Shown: one piece after another, positions 35,436 to 42,890 of the stretch | How positions within the stretch are numbered: the stretch's first letter is position 1 | How the letters are laid out: every line of letters starts with the position of its first letter | Origin: Verrucomicrobiota bacterium | GTDB lineage: Bacteria; Verrucomicrobiota; Verrucomicrobiia; Verrucomicrobiales; Akkermansiaceae | Assembly: GCA_004293445.1 (NCBI GenBank) | Contig: RDYP01000005.1 | Location: forward strand, 78,784-142,783 | Length of the DNA: 64,000 nucleotides | Direction of reading: 5' to 3' | Made by a program: the position numbers and the translations under genes | The notes under the pieces: model-generated | Databases searched by the model: none | Told to the model about the DNA's origin: nothing | Seen by the model: only the letters and a program-made list of their open reading frames with translations

Positions 35436-36431
35436 TCAGCGGGAAGGTTGGGCGGGAGCGCTTTGCTGAAGATTCATCAGCGGAAGGAACTGCTTCGCAT
35501 CCTCGTCGAGGATGATCTTGCCGCCGAGCTTCGGCAGCACCTCGTTCATCGTCTCCAGATAAAGCCGCTGCTTGGTGACGGCCGGCGCCTTGTCGTATTG
35601 GACGAGCAATTGCTCGAAGCGGGTGACATCGCCCTTCGCCTGATTGATGCGCTGGACGGCGAAGCCCTCGGCGCCGGAGATCCGCTGGTCGGCCAGGCCC
35701 TTGGCCTTCGGGATGACCCGATTGTATTCGCCATTCGCCTCGTTGATCATCTGCTCGCGCTCCTGCTGGGCGCGGTTGACTTCGCCAAAGGAGCGCTGAA
35801 CGGGAGCGGGCGGGTTCACATTGTTGAGCTGCACCTGCTCGACCCGCAGCCCCATGTGGATGCTCTCGGTCAGCTTCTGGAGCCGCAGCAGGGCGTCGCT
35901 CTCGATCTCCGTGCGGCCGATGGTCAGGACCTCGTCGACCGTGCGGTCGCCGACCACTTCGCGCATCACGCTTTCCGACAGGTCGCGCAGGGTGGGGCCG
36001 GGGCTCTTGACGTTGAAAAGATAGGCCTTGGGATCGGCGATGCCGTACTGGACCACCCACTCGACCTGGGCCGCGTTGAGATCGCCCGTGACCATGTCGC
36101 GCTCCAGTTCCGGACGCTCGCTGATCTGATCAGCGTTGGTGGCACCGGAGGTGGTGTAGCCGAACTCGAGCTTCAGTTGGCGACGGATCGGCACGATGGT
36201 TGCCGTATCGATGCCAAAGGGAATTTTGAAATGCAGACCAGGCTCCGCGACGTGGGTGAACCTGCCGAAGCGCTGAACGACAGCGACCGCTTCAGGGCTC
36301 ACGGTGAAGAACGATGAAAAGACTCCGCTGAGCACGATGATCACCAGTGGAATGGCGAGCAGCATGCGAAGGGCGAAGCCGGATCCCTGACGCGGGAAAC
36401 GGAAGGTCGGAAGGTCGGGCGGGCTGGACAT
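35436..36431 (-). CDS. hflK: HflK-type band-7/SPFH protein, 331 aa
   Basis: A short cytoplasmic N-terminus precedes one membrane helix (FALRMLLAIPLVIIVLSGVF). The SPFH domain then shows VSPEAVAVVQRFGRFTHV, PGLHFKIPFGIDTATIVPI, MVTGDLNAAQVEWVVQYGI and LRDLSESVMREVVGDRTVDE. The helical C-terminus ERTQ-like stretch includes AKGDVTRFEQLLVQYDKAP and LYLETMNEVLPKL. It lacks the long glycine-rich N-terminus of Proteobacterial HflK. It should form the FtsH-modulating complex with HflC. The 133-base gap to moxR may hold its own promoter. I see no firm boxes there. Confidence 0.92.
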   Translation of the reverse strand: MSSPPDLPTFRFPRQGSGFALRMLLAIPLVIIVLSGVFSSFFTVSPEAVAVVQRFGRFTHVAEPGLHFKIPFGIDTATIVPIRRQLKLEFGYTTSGATNADQISERPELERDMVTGDLNAAQVEWVVQYGIADPKAYLFNVKSPGPTLRDLSESVMREVVGDRTVDEVLTIGRTEIESDALLRLQKLTESIHMGLRVEQVQLNNVNPPAPVQRSFGEVNRAQQEREQMINEANGEYNRVIPKAKGLADQRISGAEGFAVQRINQAKGDVTRFEQLLVQYDKAPAVTKQRLYLETMNEVLPKLGGKIILDEDAKQFLPLMNLQQSAPAQPSR

Positions 36432-36564
36432 GGCTTGGGTCAGGATTGGGAAAAACGCGGTGGCTCGCGCAGACTAAGCAGCCGAAATGAATTCACCGCA
36501 AGGAATGACGAACGAAGTTTCCCATCGCCCTCCTCGAATTTTTCGATAAGGCGGCGGCTTGCGC

Positions 36565-37512
36565 TCATACCGGAACGGGAACGCTGGCGAGAATCTCCGC
36601 GACCACACGACGACCGCTCATGCCGGACAACTTCGCCTCGGGCGCGATGACCAGACGATGCGCGATCACATCGGCAGCGATCGATTGAATGGTCTCCGGG
36701 ATGACAAAGTCGCGGCCCTCGAACAACGACAGGGCCTGGGCCATCCGCATCAGCGCGATCGAGGCGCGCGGGCTCGCCGCGAGCTGGACTTCCGCACGCC
36801 CGCGGGTGGCGGCGACGAGATCGACGATGTAGCCGCGCAGTTCTTCGCCGATCCTTACTTCACGCGTCGCGGACAGCAGTTCGAGCAAGTCGGCGCGGTC
36901 GATCACCGGCGCGAGGGAATCGACCGGATGGCTCCCGATTTGAGCAGCGAGGATGGCGCGCTCCTCGGCCGGACCGACATAGCCCAGCCGACTCTGAATC
37001 ATGAAGCGATCCATCTGGGCCTCGGGCAGCGGATAGGTCCCGCGGAACTCAACCGGGTTTTGCGTGGCAATGACGAAAAACAAGGCATCAAGATCGTAGC
37101 GTTCGCCATCGATAGTCGCCTGCCGCTCCGCCATCGCCTCGAGCAGGGCGGACTGGGTGCGCGGCGCGGCACGGTTGATCTCGTCGGCTAGGAGGATGTC
37201 GCAAAACACCGGCCCCGCCCGGAAGCGGAACTCCTGGGTCCGGGGATCGAAGATCGAAACACCGAGGATATCGCCGGGCAATAGGTCCGGGGTGAACTGC
37301 ACGCGCTTGAAAACACTGCCGGAGACCGCGCGGGCGATGGCTTTGGCAAGGGTGGTCTTGCCCGTGCCAGGCACATCCTCGACCAGCGCGTGACCACCAC
37401 CAGCGAGGCAGGCGAGGATATTTCGGAGGGCCGCGTCCTGGCCACGAACCACGGAACGGACAGCGTCCTCAAGGCGGCGGGCAGTCTGGCGGGCGGAGAT
37501 GAGATCGCTCAT
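36565..37512 (-). CDS. MoxR-family AAA+ ATPase, 315 aa
   Basis: Walker A is EDVPGTGKTTLAKAIA (about residues 45-60). Walker B is ILLADEINRAAPRTQSALLE, followed by MAERQATIDG, VIATQNPVEFRGTYPLPEAQ and DRFMIQSRLGYV, all standard MoxR motifs. MoxR proteins are chaperone-like ATPases that work with vWA or DUF58 proteins in metal-cofactor insertion or envelope assembly. The start ATG overlaps the stop of the upstream unknown gene by four bases (ATGA). The likely partner is the DUF58 protein four genes down the same strand. Confidence 0.94.
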   Translation of the reverse strand: MSDLISARQTARRLEDAVRSVVRGQDAALRNILACLAGGGHALVEDVPGTGKTTLAKAIARAVSGSVFKRVQFTPDLLPGDILGVSIFDPRTQEFRFRAGPVFCDILLADEINRAAPRTQSALLEAMAERQATIDGERYDLDALFFVIATQNPVEFRGTYPLPEAQMDRFMIQSRLGYVGPAEERAILAAQIGSHPVDSLAPVIDRADLLELLSATREVRIGEELRGYIVDLVAATRGRAEVQLAASPRASIALMRMAQALSLFEGRDFVIPETIQSIAADVIAHRLVIAPEAKLSGMSGRRVVAEILASVPVPV

Positions 37513-39476
37513 TGGGAAGAAGGTGGGCCCTTGGCCCGGTCGGCGGCAGCGAGGGCACGATGTTTGTCAAACACGGCCTCCAACTCGCCGCGCGCACCGT
37601 CGGGCAAGCGGGCGGCGATGCGCTCCCACACGCGGCGGTTGAGGAAATCGCGGCCACGGGTCAACGGGTCGAAGAGGTCCAGCTCGGACAGCACCCGCGG
37701 ACCCTCGTCACTGGCGATCACGATGTGAAGCGGATACGCGTCCGCCGAGTCGTCGCCCGGCACCGGCGGAACGCGCATCGAGATCGCAGCCCAGCGGCCC
37801 GAGCGGTGGCAGCCGATGATCTCGCCCCGCTGACGGGCCTGCAATTCGTAACCGCTGTTGCGCAGCAGGCGACTGGCCCCCGCATGATCGTCGAAGCAAG
37901 CGGAACGAACCAGCATCCCGCGGACATCGCCGTCAACGATCGCCGCGCGCCATTCCTCCACCACCCGCCGGGCCTCTGCCTCGCTCGGGGCGGAATCCGC
38001 CGCGATCCCGCCAAGTCGGGTCGGCAGCCCCACCGACCAATCGCGCTCACGGGCCTTTCGTGCTGCCGCCAACCAGCCGCGGATCCCCTCCGCCTGCAGC
38101 GACTGCCCCAAGCCCGAAGCCCTCGTGAGCCCAGGACTCGTAGTCCATCCGGCAGACCCCCGACGCAGGAAAAACGCTTCCAACGAAGCCTTGTCCGGCG
38201 GTTTCGCGGAAAACATCTGCACCAGCACACAGGCGTCGTCGCCCACCTCATGGACGTCGAGCAGCACGGGCATCGCCGCATCGTCAGGACGACGACACCG
38301 CTGCCAGATACGGGCGGCACGATGCAGGGTCGCAAGCGCGGGAGCCGCCTCGCCGGAAAGATCGAGCCTTGCGATCAAGGACTCCAAACCGGGCTCACGA
38401 AACGCCTTCAACAAGGCCTCCGCCGCCGCCCGAGGCGTGGCTTCACATGCCGCCGGAATCCGCTCGCGCAGCTTTTCAGGAAAACGGGTCAGCAACTCGG
38501 CATCGAAGGCATCCACCTCGTCCAGCCTCTCGTCCACTCTGCCAAGCTCACGGCCTACGGGATCGAGCAGCACCTGCGGCAACAGGATCCGCCAGCTCCC
38601 GCCCTTGGCGCGATTGAGCGAAACGTGCATCACCCGAGCACTCGGCCGCTCACGCCAGTCCGCGGCGGGATCGAGCGCCACGATGCTCACCACCGCGTCG
38701 GTGTCGTCCACCCCACTCAGCACGATTTCCCGCAGCGCGTCCGGCGCGGAAAGCAGTCGCCACTCTCGATGTGGCTCTCCCGATGCAGTGAAGGCGCGCT
38801 TGATCGCCACCAGCGAATCGTCCCACTCCGGCGGCAGGGGATGTTCCAAGCCACCCACCAAGGCCAGCGCGCCCGGCAGACTGCGGGCACGCAAGGCCGC
38901 GAGAAAATCCGCAACGACCTGCTCCGGCGTGGACTCGTGCAACTCGTCGAGATCGCTCTCCTTCAGCATCGCATCCCGCAGCAGGGCGAAGGCATCGTTC
39001 TTCAGCCGCACCCAGTGCCGACCTCGGGCATGCAGCATCCAAGTCTCCAAGTCACGGGCACGCTGCAAAAGTCCCGGACGAAAACTCAGGCCCGTGCTGT
39101 CAAAGGATGCGGGCACAGGCGCCGGCCGCCAGCGGTCCTCACTACGGACCAAGCCGATGGCGTGAACTTGCACGCTCGCGACATCGTTCACGTTGACCTG
39201 CGCCAGCAGCACCGCCGCCAGCTCGCCATCGATCTTTTCCTCAAGCACCCGCAACTCGTCCGGGCGAATCCCACGGCCGAGCCTCTTCAGCCGGGACTCG
39301 ATCTCCCCCCGCCTCTTCTCCGTCGTCCCTCCATCCAAGGCACTTTGCTCGAGCCGCACCACGCCTTGCTCCCCGGCCAGGCCGCGCACGAATGACAAGG
39401 CCGCGTCCCCGGGGCTCTCCGCCGCCAGCGCGGCGGCACGAAAGCCCAGAATCAGGACGGCGGCACGAAAGCTCAT
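37509..39476 (-). CDS. Exported protein of unknown function, 655 aa
   Basis: The start at 39476 was chosen because its ATG overlaps the stop of the M42 peptidase gene by four bases and gives a signal peptide (MSFRAAVLILGFRAAALAAES). The longer frame starts far inside that gene. I do not recognise the family. The sequence looks like several similar alpha/beta modules, each starting with a segment such as EQVVADFLAALRARSLPGAL, AAEALLKAFREPGLESLIAR or RVVEEWRAAIVDGDVRGMLV. These resemble tandem SnoaL/NTF2-like (DUF4878-type) domains with an internal repeat. Conserved catalytic residues are not evident. It overlaps moxR by four bases, so it may be an envelope substrate or partner of the MoxR system. 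Confidence 0.8.
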   Translation of the reverse strand: MSFRAAVLILGFRAAALAAESPGDAALSFVRGLAGEQGVVRLEQSALDGGTTEKRRGEIESRLKRLGRGIRPDELRVLEEKIDGELAAVLLAQVNVNDVASVQVHAIGLVRSEDRWRPAPVPASFDSTGLSFRPGLLQRARDLETWMLHARGRHWVRLKNDAFALLRDAMLKESDLDELHESTPEQVVADFLAALRARSLPGALALVGGLEHPLPPEWDDSLVAIKRAFTASGEPHREWRLLSAPDALREIVLSGVDDTDAVVSIVALDPAADWRERPSARVMHVSLNRAKGGSWRILLPQVLLDPVGRELGRVDERLDEVDAFDAELLTRFPEKLRERIPAACEATPRAAAEALLKAFREPGLESLIARLDLSGEAAPALATLHRAARIWQRCRRPDDAAMPVLLDVHEVGDDACVLVQMFSAKPPDKASLEAFFLRRGSAGWTTSPGLTRASGLGQSLQAEGIRGWLAAARKARERDWSVGLPTRLGGIAADSAPSEAEARRVVEEWRAAIVDGDVRGMLVRSACFDDHAGASRLLRNSGYELQARQRGEIIGCHRSGRWAAISMRVPPVPGDDSADAYPLHIVIASDEGPRVLSELDLFDPLTRGRDFLNRRVWERIAARLPDGARGELEAVFDKHRALAAADRAKGPPSSQ

Positions 39477-40558
39477 AGCGACTGGTGAAAGACGTCCGCC
39501 GCATCGAGGGAGAGCACCAAGCCCGCCAGCAGTTCGATGCTGTGCTCGATGTCGTCGAGGTGGGCGGTCTCCACCACCGAGTGCATGCAACGCAGCGGCA
39601 GCGATACCAAGGCACTCGGAACCCCCTCGCGCATGTGGAAAATCTTATCCGTGTCGGTCCCGGTGAAACGACTGCTCGCCTCGTGCTGGACCGGAATCTT
39701 TGCCTGCTCCGCGACCTTCATCAGCCGGGCGACCAGCAGCGGATGGTTCGCCGTGCCATGAGTCAGGGTCGGTCCAGCGCCGAGCTTCACGGCGCCATGC
39801 TTGTTGGGATCGATCCCCGGCGTGTCGGTCGCATGAGTGACATCGAGGCAAACGCAGAGATCCGGATTGTGACGATAGGTCGCCATCATCGCCCCATGGC
39901 CGCCGATCTCCTCCTGCACTGCATTCAGACATAGCAGCGAAAAGGCCGGCTTCTTGCGGCCTTTGGCGATGCGTTTCAGCACCTGCGCGATGATGTAGCT
40001 GCCGATCCGATTGTCCAAGGCGCGACCGACCAGTCGCTTGTGAGCCAACTCCGCAGGACCATCCTCATAGACCGCAGGATGCCCGACCCGCAGACCCAGC
40101 GCGGCGACTTCCCCAGCGGAGGAAGCCCCGACGTCGACCCACAAATCATGCACATGAGGCGCCTTCTCATCGCCGCCGTGATCGCGACGGAGATGGATCG
40201 CGGTATTCCCGATGATCCCTGCCACCGGCCCCTTGTCCCCGGCGAAGACGAGCCGTCGGCCGCGCGCTGTGGCGACGTCGCTACCGCCGACCCGGTCGAG
40301 ACGCAAGAAGCCGTCGGGCTGGATCGTCTTGATCATGAAACCGATCTCATCCGCATGGGCCGCCAGCATCACCGTGCGCGGCGACTTGCCCTCGAGTCGC
40401 GCCCAAGTCGAACCATACGCATCACAAGCGACCTCCGCCGCATGGGGTCGCAGCGCATCCGCCCAAACCCGCTGACCCGGCATCTCGAAGCCCGTCGGAC
40501 TGGGCGTGCGGAGCAGGGTGAAAAGAAACTCCCGATCGTCTTTCGTCATCCCCGCCAT
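39473..40558 (-). CDS. M42-family metallo-aminopeptidase, 361 aa
   Basis: Co-catalytic metal sites are seen in order: AAHADEIGFMIK (His), GRALDNRIGSY (bridging Asp), AVQEEIGGHGAM (catalytic Glu pair), CLDVTHATDTPG (Asp), and a late His in RCMHSVVETAHLDDIEH. Length is normal for cytoplasmic M42 peptidases (glutamyl aminopeptidase, or endoglucanase M as some are mis-named), which assemble into tetrahedral dodecamers. The first ATG (40558) is used. A second, three codons in, follows a purine-rich GGCGGGG and may be the real start. It is the first gene of the series that continues with the exported unknown and moxR. Confidence 0.93.
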   Translation of the reverse strand: MAGMTKDDREFLFTLLRTPSPTGFEMPGQRVWADALRPHAAEVACDAYGSTWARLEGKSPRTVMLAAHADEIGFMIKTIQPDGFLRLDRVGGSDVATARGRRLVFAGDKGPVAGIIGNTAIHLRRDHGGDEKAPHVHDLWVDVGASSAGEVAALGLRVGHPAVYEDGPAELAHKRLVGRALDNRIGSYIIAQVLKRIAKGRKKPAFSLLCLNAVQEEIGGHGAMMATYRHNPDLCVCLDVTHATDTPGIDPNKHGAVKLGAGPTLTHGTANHPLLVARLMKVAEQAKIPVQHEASSRFTGTDTDKIFHMREGVPSALVSLPLRCMHSVVETAHLDDIEHSIELLAGLVLSLDAADVFHQSL

Positions 40559-40710
40559 TCAAGCAGGCCCCGCCCGAAGGGCAACCGGCGAGTCGATCAT
40601 TCCGAAGCGAGTTCTGAAGCATTTATCTGCGACATGCCTCGACCGACAACCGGCTCCCGACTCCAGTCTTGCGCATCGACTAGGAACCATGGATTTTTGA
40701 GGCTTTGAAA

Positions 40711-41565
40711 ATGACTGCTTCTACTTCTCGCACGGTCGCATGCCTCGGCCCCGAAGGCAGTTTCAGTCACGAGTTTGCATGCAGCCGCTTCCCAGGTGCA
40801 ATAAGCCGCACCTCCGCAGATGACTTTGAGGGCGTGATCCGCCTTGTGGAATCAGGTGCTGCGGATATCGCAGTCCTGCCCTTCCTGAATTCAAACGGAG
40901 TGGACGTCCGTCCTGCGCAGGCAGCGATTGCCAAAGCGTGCGACTGGATTTGTATCGAAGGATGCTTTCCCCACAAGGTAGTCCACAACGTCGTGGTCGC
41001 CGAAGGATTCAAGAGCTTGAAAAAATTGGTCTCAAAGGAGCAGGTATTTCCCCAGTGCACCAACTGGCTTGGTCAGTGGGACGGTATTGAAACAGCCCCA
41101 GCCTCCAGCACATCGGCCGCCTTGGCCGAATTACTTCGCGCGACGAAGGCCGAACGGGAATCTACCGCAGTGATTTGCAACCAACTGGCAGTGAGCCTTT
41201 ATGGCGGTGAAGTGAGGTGGGCTGGAGTTCAGAATCCGGGAAACACCACGCTCTTTCTGGTCGCTTCTCGCCGGCAGACCATCGCATCGGAAGAACAGGC
41301 ACTGATCTGCCTGACATGCCCCAGTGAGAAATGTTACGAGGACACAATCAACGACTTCTCCCGTGCCGGCATGCCCCTAAAATTTACAAGCCTGAAAGGC
41401 GAATTCACTTCTGAGCTCCCCTGCTTCCTTCAATTTGAAGTCGCTGGCCGGGCAAGCGATGTTCGGAAACTCACAGAGCAGCCATATCGCTCGCTTGTGG
41501 GGGCCTTTTCTGAAGAGCACTCACTGGCGGCTTGCGTCGGGGCTTTCTTCGATGATATTTACTGA
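40711..41565 (+). CDS. Divergent prephenate dehydratase-like protein, 284 aa
   Basis: The N-terminus TVACLGPEGSFSHEFA is the prephenate dehydratase start motif, and the two-lobed periplasmic-binding-like layout continues through AAIAKACDWICIEGCF and ICNQLAVSLYGGEVRWAG. The catalytic T-R-F motif is altered: N-T-T-L-F takes the place of the usual N-x-T-R-F, keeping Thr and Phe but losing Arg. The C-terminal 75 residues resemble an ACT domain, but the ESRP regulatory motif is missing. So it is PheA-like, but its activity on prephenate and its feedback control are doubtful. I chose ATG 40711; TTG 40705 is also possible. Base composition is clearly less GC-rich than its neighbours, suggesting transfer. 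It stands alone between an M42 gene and trmD. Confidence 0.75.
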   Translation: MTASTSRTVACLGPEGSFSHEFACSRFPGAISRTSADDFEGVIRLVESGAADIAVLPFLNSNGVDVRPAQAAIAKACDWICIEGCFPHKVVHNVVVAEGFKSLKKLVSKEQVFPQCTNWLGQWDGIETAPASSTSAALAELLRATKAERESTAVICNQLAVSLYGGEVRWAGVQNPGNTTLFLVASRRQTIASEEQALICLTCPSEKCYEDTINDFSRAGMPLKFTSLKGEFTSELPCFLQFEVAGRASDVRKLTEQPYRSLVGAFSEEHSLAACVGAFFDDIY

Positions 41566-41634
41566 GCCCGTTGAGCATGATCCCATACGTTTTACTCGCT
41601 ATGGATTGCCGCCCACTTCTTCCCCGACCGACCC

Positions 41635-42029
41635 ATGAGTAACCGCCGTCAATCCACCTTTGAAGTCGCCCAAATGGGTGCGGTCTGGATTGCTTCTATC
41701 TCCCTTTTTGGAATTTCGGCCATCGGAGCAACGGAAACCGCCGCCATCGAGGGAGTGTTGGAAGCGCTGAAAACGCACTCCGTGGCAAATCCGACTCCTT
41801 CCTCCGCTTCATCTACGGGCTGTGAAGTCTGCCATTAAGAGGGAGTCGTTCGACGCTTACCCACTGCAGTTACTGCAAAGAGCTGATACTGCCGGTTGCA
41901 TCGCCCAGCATTAACGAAAGGAAGAACTGGGATTCCACCACCCAGCGGCTCATTCAACATTACGGAGCGGCCCCGGGACGCAACCGCCACCATCAGACCA
42001 AGTTACGCAAAACTTTTCTTCGACTTTGA
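41635..42029 (+). pseudogene. Probable frameshifted small Cys-rich gene
   Basis: The first frame (41635-41838, 67 codons) starts MSNRRQSTFEVAQMGAVW, has a hydrophobic stretch, and ends abruptly with GCEVCH then a stop. A second frame, open from 41826 to a stop at 42029, carries LTHCSYCKELILPVASPS and RLIQHYGAAPGRN. The two overlap by about a dozen bases, so one insertion or deletion near 41830-41838 would join them into a protein of about 131 residues with two CxxC pairs, perhaps a zinc ribbon or heme-type motif. Codon use and GC resemble the preceding dehydratase-like gene. It is equally possible that only the short frame is real or that none is. Confidence 0.3.
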
Positions 42030-42143
42030 GCCGGTCCATCAGACCCAGTGGATAGCGATAACTGAGTGCCACAGTTCCCGGGAAAATACGACCGAGCTCG
42101 ATGCCGTCTTCTGCTGCGAATCGATGCCCACCCGATGAGACTC
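42030..42143. other. Leader region of trmD without a recognised gene
   Basis: I see no coding sequence, tRNA or terminator here. Base composition shifts from moderate back to high GC across it, marking the edge of the low-GC island. A trmD promoter is expected but not visible. Confidence 0.3.
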
Positions 42144-42818
42144 ATGCGCATCGACATCCTCACCCTCTTCCCCGAGATCGCCCTTGCGCCGCTGAGCGAA
42201 AGCATCATCCAGCGCGCCCGCGACGCCGGTCTGGTGGAACTCCACGCTCACAACCTCCGCGACTGGTCGACCGACAAGCACAAGCGCACCGACGACACCC
42301 CCTGCGGCGGCGGCCAGGGGATGCTGATGATGCCCGGCCCCATTTTCGCAGCCGTCGAAGAACTGCGCACGCCAGCCTCCAAGGTGATCCTGATGACCCC
42401 CCAGGGAAAAACCTTCAAGCAAGCCCTCGCCCGGGAACTCGCCGAAGAAACCCACCTCATCCTACTCTGCGGCCACTACGAAGGCGTCGACCACCGGGTC
42501 GTCGAGCAACTCGTCGACCTGGAACTCTCGATCGGAGACTACGTTCTCACCAACGGCGCCATCGCTGCCGCCGTCGTCACCGATGCCATCGTCCGCCTCC
42601 TCCCCGGAGCTCTCGGCGACGAGCGCTCCCACCAAGAAGAGTCCTTCTCGGATCCCGCCCTGCTGGAAGCCCCGGCCTACACCCGCCCCATCGATTTCCG
42701 CGGCCTCCAAGTCCCCGAAGTCCTGATCTCCGGCCACCACGCGAAAATCGCCGCTTGGAAAAAAGAACAAGCCCTCGCCCGCACCCGCGCCAACCGACCG
42801 GACCTGCTCGACAGCTGA
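42144..42818 (+). CDS. trmD: tRNA (guanine-37-N1)-methyltransferase, 224 aa
   Basis: The protein starts MRIDILTLFPEIALAPLSES, the standard TrmD opening. The SPOUT trefoil-knot region is clear: LILLCGHYEGVDHRVVEQL, LELSIGDYVLTNGAIAAAVV and RLLPGALGDERSHQEESF. It methylates N1 of G37 in tRNAs with S-adenosylmethionine, preventing +1 frameshifts. The usual CGRYEG has His for Arg. I chose ATG 42144 because it matches the family start. ATG 42135 would add three residues. The usual neighbours rimM, rpsP and rplS are absent here. Confidence 0.95.
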   Translation: MRIDILTLFPEIALAPLSESIIQRARDAGLVELHAHNLRDWSTDKHKRTDDTPCGGGQGMLMMPGPIFAAVEELRTPASKVILMTPQGKTFKQALARELAEETHLILLCGHYEGVDHRVVEQLVDLELSIGDYVLTNGAIAAAVVTDAIVRLLPGALGDERSHQEESFSDPALLEAPAYTRPIDFRGLQVPEVLISGHHAKIAAWKKEQALARTRANRPDLLDS

Positions 42819-42890
42819 TTCCCAGCCCCGGGAAATCGACCCGGCGGGATTGAAAGACGGACCTCTCGCAGCTAGTAGTGCCCGCCGCCG

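Noticed and set aside
40705..40710. TTG start for the dehydratase-like gene
   Set aside because: The ATG two codons later is more likely and lies close to the conserved TVACLGPEGS motif.
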